Below are positions 38,539 through 45,976 of a DNA stretch of 64,000 bases, in pieces. Under the pieces are notes generated by a model. The model was not told where the DNA came from. It was given only the letters and a program-made list of their open reading frames with translations, and made no database searches. Position numbers and translations under genes: made by a program. Every line of letters begins with the position of its first letter. Within the stretch, counting starts at the first letter, position 1. This DNA comes from Clostridiaceae bacterium (GTDB lineage Bacteria; Bacillota; Clostridia; Christensenellales; CAG-917), in contig JAITPR010000022.1 of NCBI GenBank assembly GCA_031289315.1, forward strand, positions 95,389-159,388, written 5' to 3'.

Positions 38539-38702
38539 GTATTTGATGTACTTCATTGCTTGCACGGCACATGATTATGCGGTTTTTTCTTTTGAAAACA
38601 TGATGAGTATTTTATATACTCATTGCTTGCACGGCGTCCATTGCCTTTACCGTCAATTCGAAAATAAACTTAATATTCGATTATACTCATTGTTTGCGTG
38701 AC
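38539..38702. repeat. Three regularly spaced direct repeats (67-bp period)
   Basis: TCATTGCTTGCACGGC-type cores start at 38553, 38620 and 38687, exactly 67 bp apart. Similarity extends 12-14 bp upstream (GTATTTNATNTAC), giving units of about 30 bp with unrelated 37-38 bp between them. The third unit is diverged (TCATTGTTTGCGTGAC). The geometry resembles a tiny CRISPR array, but there are only three copies, no leader and no cas genes. Confidence 0.5.
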
Positions 38703-38805
38703 ACACGCATGTGCTTATCAATAACGATTGTTCGATTTTCAGTTTGTCAACCTTACCGTTCACACCCCGCACGCGACCGCTTAGCGTCTATTAAAATCGA
38801 AAAAA

Positions 38806-39015
38806 TTATTCCTCTATTCCCAGTAAAAAGTCCGCCGAAACATCAAAAAATTTGCAAATATTTACGAACATGTCAAGCCCGGGTTCGCGACAACCGCTCT
38901 CCCAAAAACTGATTGTCTGGTTGCACACGGTAAGCATCTCCCCTAACGTACGCTGCGACATGCCCTCGGCAAGCCGCAACTCTTTTAACCTCTTTCCAAA
39001 TTGATTTGCGTTCAT
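38806..39015 (-). CDS. XRE-family HTH repressor (Cro/CI type)
   Basis: A protein of 69 residues, just a helix-turn-helix domain. It reads FGKRLKELRLAEGMSQRTLG, then EMLTVCNQTISFWESGCREP, in which the Q..LG..L.V....IS.WE pattern is the XRE signature. It ends DVSADFLLGIEE. Such small proteins are DNA-binding repressors, often of their own gene and a neighbour. Two identical-type palindromes (TCCTAC-N5-GTAGGA) lie upstream, one near its own start (39056) and one in the promoter reading toward the MACPF lipoprotein gene (39165). Regulation of both by this protein is inferred. A Shine-Dalgarno-like AGGAAG is about 20 nt from the ATG, rather far. Confidence 0.9.
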   Translation of the reverse strand: MNANQFGKRLKELRLAEGMSQRTLGEMLTVCNQTISFWESGCREPGLDMFVNICKFFDVSADFLLGIEE

Positions 39016-39055
39016 ATAATTTATTATTAATTATTCTTCCTACGATTTGTTTAAT

Positions 39056-39072
39056 TCCTACTAAGCGTAGGA
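39056..39072. promoter_or_regulatory. Palindromic operator near the XRE gene
   Basis: TCCTAC-TAAGC-GTAGGA, the same 17-bp architecture as at 39165-39181. A half-site (TCCTACG) lies at 39038-39044. It sits in the region expected to hold the - strand promoter of the XRE gene, so autoregulation is likely. Confidence 0.7.
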
Positions 39073-39158
39073 TTTACAAATTTAACCTCATGTTTCATAT
39101 GTAGATGTAACGGATAAAATGATGTTGCCATGCAAAAAGAATAATTTTAGAAAAACTA

Positions 39159-39187
39159 TTGACTTCCTACATATAGTAGGATACAAT
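39159..39187 (+). promoter_or_regulatory. Promoter with operator filling the -35/-10 spacer
   Basis: TTGACT (39159-39164) and TACAAT (39182-39187) are separated by exactly 17 bp. Those 17 bp are the perfect palindrome TCCTAC-ATATA-GTAGGA (39165-39181). A protein bound there would block RNA polymerase. Transcription runs toward the MACPF lipoprotein gene through a MITE-like element, giving a leader of about 370 nt. Confidence 0.85.
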
Positions 39188-39198
39188 ATAATAAAGGG

Positions 39199-39364
39199 AT
39201 GTAGACAATTCGAAGTGACAAAATATTTTCAAGCTATTTTTTAGAATAAAATTGTCTGAAAGCACAGTCGTAGCACCGATACGTACGAGTTCAGACAGTT
39301 TTAGACCCAAAAGAGCCGAAGATATTTTATTGGCAAGTAAGTCGTCATCGCGAACTGCCCACAC
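39199..39364. mobile_element. MITE-like element, copy 2 (about 166 bp)
   Basis: Ends ATGTAGACAA...CTGCCCACAC with interior matching 34531-34700 (TAAAATTGTCTGAAAGCACAG-like, CGTAGCACCG). It sits between the operator-controlled promoter and the MACPF gene. The remaining part of the gap to 39566 has a decayed coding look (NPKVKPLDEGVLKPIIKGG in one frame) but no credible start. Confidence 0.75.
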
Positions 39365-39566
39365 CCTAATAAAGTACTCTTTATACAAAGAATTTAATCC
39401 TAAGGTAAAGCCTTTGGACGAGGGCGTGTTGAAGCCAATTATAAAAGGAGGTGTCTTATTAAGGTTTAGTATACCGTATCAAATTTTATTCATATTGCAA
39501 TTCACGCTTGCAAACACAAATGTCTTTTGACAAAACCAAGCAACTATTACATAGGAGATACCAATC

Positions 39567-41195
39567 ATGCTTAACAGACACAAAAGAACCCTTTCAATTT
39601 TATTGATATTAGCAGTATTAATTATAACCGCATTCTCACTTACAGCTTGCAACTTTAAGGAACCTCTCAGTGACGGCAACGACAACGACGGCGACATTAC
39701 AACTGAAGTCCCCGACAACGGTCCTTCGACCGAAACCGAAACCAAAACAGTTACCGTTGATCCCGATCCCCCTATTGGATTGACAACGGGTGTGGGATAT
39801 TCAATAAACGTGGTAACCGCGGATTACATTGATGGTGTAAAGCTACGTTCTCCGGTCTTTAAACCGGAACTGATCAATGATGAAATCTTAACTAAAACTC
39901 CAGATATAAGGGTATCGGGCGGAGCTTATTCGGAAACCTCTTACGAAACACTGACGGCAAATTTCTCTGCCAACTTCAATAGAAAAGCCGGACTTACCGC
40001 TGCCATAAAAGGCATTTTTTCCGCTTCTCTTTCAAAACGTTTTGGAGTAGGTTTGTCAGGAACGGTTGCTTCCTACAGCAATCAATTTTTCTACACGATG
40101 ACGCAGAATATAAGCAGATATACGCTGATGCTACCCTACTCGTTCACCGCCGTTGAAAATTTTTCTAATGTCTTGTCCGATAACTACATAAACGACTTGA
40201 AAAGGCTAAACAACCGAAGCATCACCTTTGAGCAATTCTTTGATATATACGGCACGCACATGATAACAGCGGGCGTTTTTGGTGGAAAAATTTCGGTTTA
40301 CTATAAGGTTTTATCAAACGATATTCTGTTTACCTCCTCCGTAAAAGCCAATCTTCATAACACCGTAAGCGCAGGTATTAAAAACTTCGGAGCGGCAGGA
40401 GCGTCAATTGATTTTGATATTTCTAAGGCTCTTTCGGGCAATGCAGGCAGTTATATTGAGGACCTCTATATCATAGATCAAGGCGGCAACGCTTTCAGCA
40501 CTTTGAACATGAATTCCTTTACAAGTAGCTACGAAGATTGGTACAAGTCATTCAACGCCAATGAAAGTACTTCCGTTTTAGTCGATATTCCCGATGATAA
40601 CGGACTCGTTCCTTTGTGGGATATTCTCCCCTCCGAATACTCATTTTTAAAGTCGGGCATGGAGCAAGCGTTCGTCAGCTACGCCAATGAAGCATACGAT
40701 AGCAACACATCAAAATTTTTACCCGCCACTTCCGCAGATTCGGTTTCTACCGACCTTACGTGGATACGTGGCGGCAGTTACAAAATTGATGACGGTGGGA
40801 GATTTAATCAACACCACGATGATATTAATTTTACTAAATTCACTATTGACGGAGAAAGCGTTGCCTTGACAAAAATGCTTGCGCGCGGATACAAATATAT
40901 TTCCTTTGAAGTACACTTGGACGTAAAACAAAGTGATGATGACGGAAATCAATATTTATTTTTATTTAATTCATCGGCAAAAAACAATTCTCATCTCGTT
41001 TCGACCATAAAATTCGAACATTCTCCCGGGAAAAAGGCTAATACAAATTGGGGAGAACATATTCTCAGATTTGACAAAATTGCTATCGGCACCTTTGATT
41101 TGGGTTATTTCACTCTGCGTTACGGTGCGGACGGAAGGGTGAACGACGATTGGTACGCCGGCACGATAAACATAAAATTGACTTTTAGCAAATAG
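39567..41195 (+). CDS. MACPF (perforin-like) domain lipoprotein
   Basis: A protein of 542 residues. A signal peptide with lipobox LTAC puts the lipidated Cys at residue 28, followed by an acidic Asp/Glu/Thr linker (29-65). The MACPF signature is IYGTHMITAGVFGGK (YGTH at 228-231, GG about 239), the hallmark of perforin and complement pore formers. Flanking segments rich in Ala, Gly and Ser (about 135-165 and 255-290) fit the two helix clusters that unfurl into the pore. Residues about 400-542 form a separate beta-rich C-terminal domain that may mediate binding. AGGAGA precedes the ATG. It is controlled by the operator promoter at 39159. Bacterial MACPF proteins include toxins against competing bacteria; whether this one forms pores is unknown. 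Confidence 0.85.
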   Translation: MLNRHKRTLSILLILAVLIITAFSLTACNFKEPLSDGNDNDGDITTEVPDNGPSTETETKTVTVDPDPPIGLTTGVGYSINVVTADYIDGVKLRSPVFKPELINDEILTKTPDIRVSGGAYSETSYETLTANFSANFNRKAGLTAAIKGIFSASLSKRFGVGLSGTVASYSNQFFYTMTQNISRYTLMLPYSFTAVENFSNVLSDNYINDLKRLNNRSITFEQFFDIYGTHMITAGVFGGKISVYYKVLSNDILFTSSVKANLHNTVSAGIKNFGAAGASIDFDISKALSGNAGSYIEDLYIIDQGGNAFSTLNMNSFTSSYEDWYKSFNANESTSVLVDIPDDNGLVPLWDILPSEYSFLKSGMEQAFVSYANEAYDSNTSKFLPATSADSVSTDLTWIRGGSYKIDDGGRFNQHHDDINFTKFTIDGESVALTKMLARGYKYISFEVHLDVKQSDDDGNQYLFLFNSSAKNNSHLVSTIKFEHSPGKKANTNWGEHILRFDKIAIGTFDLGYFTLRYGADGRVNDDWYAGTINIKLTFSK

Positions 41196-41295
41196 GATTG
41201 CTATAAATCCGCATAACCTTGTCCCGCTAATCCGCAACAAATAGTAAAACATCGGATACAATGGACTTCAATTAAAAATAAATACTCTATCTAAA

Positions 41296-41332
41296 ACATA
41301 CGCCCCTCACAAATGTAAGGAGGGGCGTATGT
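41296..41332. terminator. Hairpin downstream of the MACPF gene
   Basis: Perfect 12-bp stem ACATACGCCCCT / AGGGGCGTATGT with 13-nt loop. There is no strong U-run; it may still terminate or protect the 3' end. Confidence 0.55.
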
Positions 41333-41489
41333 CTTGCGTAAAACCGACGCAACCGACTTCGGATTTCTTTTGATACCAAAAAATTTGAGCACCAAAAATC
41401 AACCTTAAAGTAACTAAAATAGGCTCATTTCAGGTGTCAAAAAAGCGGCTAAAAACTAGCTAAAACCGCCTAAAAACCGCGTTTTTTAC

Positions 41490-42629
41490 TTATCTTTTTT
41501 GGTGTTTTGTGCCGGTGCCGGCGGCAAAGTTTTCTAGAACGCGAGAGGGATACTCAACGATGTTACGTTTATTATCCTCTGCTACGGCAAGGGCGTTTTC
41601 GATTATTTTGTCCAGCAGTTCGGAGAAGGTTATGCCCAACGGTTCGAACAGATAGAAGGCAAGCGAACCGGGAATGGTATTTATTTCGTTGACGTATAGC
41701 TTGTTCTCCACGGTATCGACAAGAAAATCTATGCGCACCACGCCGGACAACCCCATTTCGGCATAGATGCGTTTTACGGCGTTTTTAACGGCGTCGTTCA
41801 AGCCGCCTATCGGTGCGGGCATGGCGTGCTTTTTATCGGAGCCGTTTTTTGAGCCGATATATTTGTCGTCAAAGGATAAAAATCCGCGCCAATTTAGCGG
41901 CTGTTCGGTTTCGCTGACTATTATTTCACCGCCGTGCGCGAACGCGGCGCAGTTTACCTCCGTAAACTTGACCAACGCGCGCTCCACGATAACGTTTTTG
42001 TCGAAGCATGCCGCCGCCTCTAAGCAATCGAACAGTTCGTTTCTGTCGGCGGCGGGGCGGATTCCTATACTGCTGCCTTGTCCGGCGGGCTTGACAATAA
42101 CAGGATAGTCCAAAAACATCTCTATATGCGCGGCGGTTTTGTTTTTATCGGCGGCGAAGTCGTCACGCTCCACGCGGATATAGCGCACGACGTTTAGGAG
42201 CATCTCCGAAAAAAGTTGTTTTTGCAGTAGCTTGTCCATGCCGACCGCAGAATTTTTGACGTCGGCGGAGGTGTACGGAATGCGGTTAAATTCCAATACG
42301 CCTTGCAGTACGCCGTTCTCACCCTCTCCGCCGTGCGTACACATCAGCGCCGCGTCCGGTACAAGGTCAAGAGTGGGCTTGCCGCGTTTCCGCTGATAGA
42401 ACGCGCCGCGCTCTAAAAAAATCTCCGCGTGCTTTCTGCTTTCAAAGGGCGTGAACGCTCCGATTGAACACAAGTCACCGGTGTAAAAGCCGCCGTTCTT
42501 TATGTACACCGGGTACACGTCGTATTTGGCGCGGTTCAGCGCGGACATCGCTTGCACCGCCGTAAGAACGGAAATATCGTGTTCTGCGGACCTACCCCCG
42601 AAAAGAACGGCAATTTTTTTCTTTGACAT
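41490..42629 (-). CDS. ddl: D-alanine--D-alanine ligase
   Basis: A protein of 379 residues. It joins two D-Ala with ATP to make the dipeptide that MurF adds to the peptidoglycan precursor. ATP-grasp signatures are present: N-terminal VLFGGRSAEHDIS, the loop CTHGGEGENGVLQG, the ATP-binding PVIVKPAGQGSSIG, and the metal-binding NEINTIPGS near the C-terminus. It lies downstream of murF on the same strand (281 bp), a natural pairing. The last 20 residues (AAGTGTKHQKR) are an unconserved tail. Confidence 0.96.
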   Translation of the reverse strand: MSKKKIAVLFGGRSAEHDISVLTAVQAMSALNRAKYDVYPVYIKNGGFYTGDLCSIGAFTPFESRKHAEIFLERGAFYQRKRGKPTLDLVPDAALMCTHGGEGENGVLQGVLEFNRIPYTSADVKNSAVGMDKLLQKQLFSEMLLNVVRYIRVERDDFAADKNKTAAHIEMFLDYPVIVKPAGQGSSIGIRPAADRNELFDCLEAAACFDKNVIVERALVKFTEVNCAAFAHGGEIIVSETEQPLNWRGFLSFDDKYIGSKNGSDKKHAMPAPIGGLNDAVKNAVKRIYAEMGLSGVVRIDFLVDTVENKLYVNEINTIPGSLAFYLFEPLGITFSELLDKIIENALAVAEDNKRNIVEYPSRVLENFAAGTGTKHQKR

Positions 42630-42910
42630 AATATACCCCTAAAAAAATTTTTATTGTTTTGGGTGCGCACACCACTTTCCGCGCATATACCGAAACCGGC
42701 GTTGCCGTTCGCGTCGCAGCGATTAGTGCACGCCCCACTAACCGCCGCATGCACCGACATGAGAGTGGATTACATTGCTTTCACCGTTAGCGGAGTTGTA
42801 TTCCGCACGAAATATCTCTCCCTTGAGCAGTAGAAACAAATTCCGCACAGCCCCGTCACCATGAGAGTAGGGAGCATTCGCGCAGACCGGGTGAAATAAC
42901 GGTAACCCGC
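42630..42910. other. murF-ddl intergenic gap with small repeats
   Basis: It holds a diverged pair of motifs, ACCGACATGAGAGTGG (about 42753) and GTCACCATGAGAGTAGGG (about 42856), and a dyad TTAGTGCACGCCCCACTAA (about 42722). I see no gene, riboswitch or terminator. Confidence 0.5.
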
Positions 42911-44773
42911 TCAATCATAGTTGTCCGGCAAGTCATTTTCTATAAGGAGTACGTCGCCCGGCTCAAGTGTAAGCTTGAAATCCTCTTGCGCCTCCTTAAG
43001 ACTGCCGTATACCTTTATTTCGCCCGCAAAACCCACCCCTAGCAACCCCCTTTTGATTGCGGTGGCACGCTTGCCTATCAAGAGAACCGCGTCAAAAACG
43101 GCGGCGGCGCGTCTGCCTAAGTCCTCGTTGGCTTCCGTCTCCATGTTGCCAAGTTCCACCAAGCCCGGAGTTAACAACACCTTTCGCGCAGAAAAAAGCC
43201 CTATCACGTCAAAAGCCGCCTTTGTGCCCTCTATGTTGGAATTAAAGCTGTCGTCTATAACCGTGACGCCGCCCCCGTCTATCAGCTCCAATCGGTGCGG
43301 CACAGCTTTCAATTCCGCCACAACCTCTCTTATTTCGAAGGGGCTTATGCCCAGCTTTAGCGCAAGTGCCGCCGCCGTTACAATGTTCATTATATTGTGC
43401 CGCCCCAACACACGTGTTTGCATTTCGGTTTCGCCGCCCGGATGCACAAACCGGAACCGACTGCCCTCCGCCGACGCGGAAATGTTATCGGCGTATACGT
43501 GTGCCTCCGGCGACAGCCCCGCGAATATCACGTCTTCCGGAAGCACACCGCCCGCGCCCTTCCGCAATTCACCTTTGCCTGTGCGCACCTTCGCGTCACC
43601 CGCACCTATCCGTCCGGCTTTTCGCGTACCGACTCTGCCCTTGCCCGCGCGCGAAAAATCACCTTCCCGCACACCGCTTTCAACTACACGTGCGTCGCGT
43701 CTTTGCGCCGTGTCCGTACTCGAGCTATTAACGCCGTGTCCGCCGCGCGGATTTTTTTGCACACCGCCTGCACCTATCAATCCGGCTTTCTCCGCGCCGT
43801 CATCCGCCTCACGCAAATATTCTATTCTTTCCCGGAGCGCGCAACAATCGTATACCGCCGCAAGCACTCCCTCCTTTTTCATGTGCGCGGCAAGCTCCAG
43901 TTTGGTATTTAGGACGTTTTCAAAGGTCTTGAACGTCTTCATGTGTTGCGGATACGCTCCGGTAATTATGGCGTGGTCGGGGCGAGTCATCTTCGCCAGT
44001 GCCTTTATATCGCCTTTTTTCCGCGCGCCCATCTCCGCTATAAACACCTCGTGGTGCGGCTGCAACTCCTTGACGGTAAGAGCAATACCCATAGGCGTGT
44101 TATAGCTTGACTCCGTCATAAGCGTGTTGTAGCGTTTTTGTAGCATGGCGTTGAGAAAATTTTTAACGGAAGTCTTGCCGAAACTGCCCGTAATGCCTAT
44201 TTTTATGAGGTCGCCGCGTGCGGCTAACGTCTTTGCGGCGCGCACGGCGTAGCGACGGCGGTTGAGGTTTTCAAACGGCAAAACCAAATGATGCGCCACG
44301 GCAAAAAAAAGCGGAAACACGATAGGATAAAGGCAAATCAAAAATAAATCCGCATAGCCGCCCGCCCCCCCGAATGCGCCGAATGCACCGGCGGCAAGCA
44401 CGCCTTGCGGTAACACCGTGGCGGTGGCGGTAAGACGCTTAACCCTGTTGGTATAGACGAGTTTCTTTTTTGCCGGCGCCGGTTTGGCGAAAAACGCCGA
44501 TGCTCCCCCTAAAACGACCGCGGATAACGCCGTATAAAAACCCGCCGCGCGCCCGACTCCGCACGCGTAAAGAACGCCCAATACCGCGATTCCGATTAAC
44601 GGTACTGCGGACGCCGGCAAATACGACTTTAAAAACCTCTTGTTTTTCAGCGAACGCAGACGGAACGCGTAACCGTCAAGCTGCAAGCCGTGCAACAGCC
44701 TCTGCGTCACCGGCAACGCCGAAAAGAGGTGTAATATCAAAAAAATTATAAGGCTTGCGGGAGTTTCCGTCAT
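42911..44773 (-). CDS. murF: MurF-type ligase (UDP-MurNAc-tripeptide--D-Ala-D-Ala ligase) with N-terminal membrane domain and low-complexity insert
   Basis: A protein of 620 residues against about 450 for normal MurF. Residues 1-170 hold four or five hydrophobic helices instead of the usual UDP-binding domain. The ATP-binding loop is GITGSFGKTSVKNF (about 192-205), followed by TESSYNTPMGIA and EMGARKKGDI, all Mur-ligase motifs. The C-terminal domain has LELIDGGGVTVIDDSFNSN, characteristic of MurF. Residues about 328-410 are an Arg/Gly/Lys-rich insert (for example KAGRIGAGDAKVRTGKGEL) in the central domain. The membrane-anchored form is known among Bacillota MurF-like proteins. The start lies in a 93-bp tandem duplication with the upstream hydrolase gene; ddl follows. 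Confidence 0.88.
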   Translation of the reverse strand: MTETPASLIIFLILHLFSALPVTQRLLHGLQLDGYAFRLRSLKNKRFLKSYLPASAVPLIGIAVLGVLYACGVGRAAGFYTALSAVVLGGASAFFAKPAPAKKKLVYTNRVKRLTATATVLPQGVLAAGAFGAFGGAGGYADLFLICLYPIVFPLFFAVAHHLVLPFENLNRRRYAVRAAKTLAARGDLIKIGITGSFGKTSVKNFLNAMLQKRYNTLMTESSYNTPMGIALTVKELQPHHEVFIAEMGARKKGDIKALAKMTRPDHAIITGAYPQHMKTFKTFENVLNTKLELAAHMKKEGVLAAVYDCCALRERIEYLREADDGAEKAGLIGAGGVQKNPRGGHGVNSSSTDTAQRRDARVVESGVREGDFSRAGKGRVGTRKAGRIGAGDAKVRTGKGELRKGAGGVLPEDVIFAGLSPEAHVYADNISASAEGSRFRFVHPGGETEMQTRVLGRHNIMNIVTAAALALKLGISPFEIREVVAELKAVPHRLELIDGGGVTVIDDSFNSNIEGTKAAFDVIGLFSARKVLLTPGLVELGNMETEANEDLGRRAAAVFDAVLLIGKRATAIKRGLLGVGFAGEIKVYGSLKEAQEDFKLTLEPGDVLLIENDLPDNYD

Positions 44774-44905
44774 AGCTTAGTACCTGCTTCCGTTTCACTT
44801 AGAAACGCTTGCGACAAAGAGGTGCAATATAAAAAATTTATAAGGCTTGCGTGGAGTTTCTGTCATGGCTTACTACCTGCTTCCGTTTCACCTAGAAACG
44901 CCTGT
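44723..44905. repeat. 93-bp tandem duplication at the hydrolase-murF junction
   Basis: 44723-44815 and 44816-44905 are the same sequence with a few changes (AAAGAGGTG at 44723 and 44816, GTTTC-GTCAT ending 44773 and 44866). Each copy contains the hydrolase 3' end and the murF 5' end. In the distal copy the hydrolase TGA overlaps a decoy ATGA, whose frame stops after about 23 codons; murF starts at the other copy. Confidence 0.88.
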
Positions 44906-45591
44906 AATATCGCAAGAAATCGACCGAAGTCGTCGACGTAAGCGAAGTGACCTCCGTTCAGAAAAAACAACGCGCAGTCGGGAAGCTTGCGTTTAAACCG
45001 TCGTGCCATGTACGGCGGGGTTTCGCGGTCCTGCTTGCCCCAAAACACCGCGACGGGTCGTCGCACCGACGTTAACAACGCATCTTGATGATAATTTACT
45101 ATCTTCACGAAACTAGCGCGCATAACGGGTGTCAGCGCACGGTAGTCGTTTGAGCCTTTCAAGCCCTTGCGACCGAACGCTTTTAACAGCTTGTGTAGCC
45201 ATATTTTCGCGTAATAAGTCGGTTTTCTTCGCGGTTTCAGACCTGCCGCGTCTATCAGCACCAGTTTGTCTATCAAGTGCGGCTTTTTAGCGGCTAGTTC
45301 CAAGCCCACCCGTCCGCCAAATGAATGGCATACAAACGTTGCGGAGGTTATGCCGTGATTGTTCATCACCTCTACAACGCCCTCTGCACAGTCGCGCACG
45401 CCGAACGGCGTTTCCGGTTCCGGTGTGTCCCCAAACCCGTAAAAGTCCAACAACGTCACCGTGAACCGCTCCGATAACTTATCCGCGACAAATCGAAAGC
45501 TTTCCGTGCTTCCGCCCCAACCGTGCAAGAAAATCACGTGCGCCCCCCTACCGAATGTCATATGGCTTAAAATATAAAAAACCCCCCGCAT
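44863..45591 (-). CDS. Alpha/beta hydrolase
   Basis: A protein of 242 residues from the start chosen at 45591; the frame extends further upstream, but that part is translated dispersed repeat (45630-45805). The fold's marks are all visible: oxyanion loop VIFLHGWGG, nucleophile elbow FVCHSFGGRVG (Ser), acid AVFWGKQDRE and catalytic His in LNGGHFAYVDD. The substrate is unknown; similar small hydrolases act on esters or ring-cleavage products. It sits directly upstream of murF, originally perhaps with an ATGA overlap before the local duplication, so it may be co-expressed with cell-wall genes. The start is uncertain; an alternative is ATG at 45561. Confidence 0.85.
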   Translation of the reverse strand: MRGVFYILSHMTFGRGAHVIFLHGWGGSTESFRFVADKLSERFTVTLLDFYGFGDTPEPETPFGVRDCAEGVVEVMNNHGITSATFVCHSFGGRVGLELAAKKPHLIDKLVLIDAAGLKPRRKPTYYAKIWLHKLLKAFGRKGLKGSNDYRALTPVMRASFVKIVNYHQDALLTSVRRPVAVFWGKQDRETPPYMARRFKRKLPDCALFFLNGGHFAYVDDFGRFLAILQAFLGETEAGSKP

Positions 45592-45629
45592 CAAACTATG
45601 CCCGACACAAGAGTTTTGTGATTGTGGAT

Positions 45630-45805
45630 TAAAACAAAGTTCTTCCTTGACGTCAAGAAAGAACGCGCTTGTTCTTTTGCCACGCGGCAAAAAGAACCAA
45701 AAACCGCGCAAGCTTGAAGCTTGACACTGATTACTTGAAAAACGCGGCTGCTGCAAGATACCTTGCTTGTCAACCGCGTTTTTAAATTTAGTTAGTGTTA
45801 ATCTC
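45630..45805. repeat. Three-hairpin dispersed repeat, copy 2
   Basis: Same order as 38200-38372: a GTTCTT palindromic region, GCAAGCTTGAAGCTTG, CTGATTACTTGAAAAACGCG, then CCGCGTTTTTAAATTTA. AAAACGCGG...CCGCGTTTT forms a terminator-like stem. Confidence 0.8.
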
Positions 45806-45976
45806 CCCGTTTCCGTATTTTTATTTTCTTTCCGTCCAATTATCAAAACTGTGTTTTTAAATTTTTTATCCCATTGCAATCTATTAGGGGATAGTATATT
45901 GCGCGCAGATCGTCACCTTGAGCGAAGGGCGCATTCGCGCAACCTGTGGTGCAAAAGGAACTCTATTTTAATTCAA

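Noticed and set aside
39252..39530. A + strand frame of 92 codons ahead of the MACPF gene
   Set aside because: Its first half is translated MITE-like element and there is no ribosome site at its start; I left it out.
45890..45960. A further copy of the palindromic repeat (CGTCACCTTGAGCGAAGGGC)
   Set aside because: Only a short central part matches and the ends are missing; too weak to list as an element.
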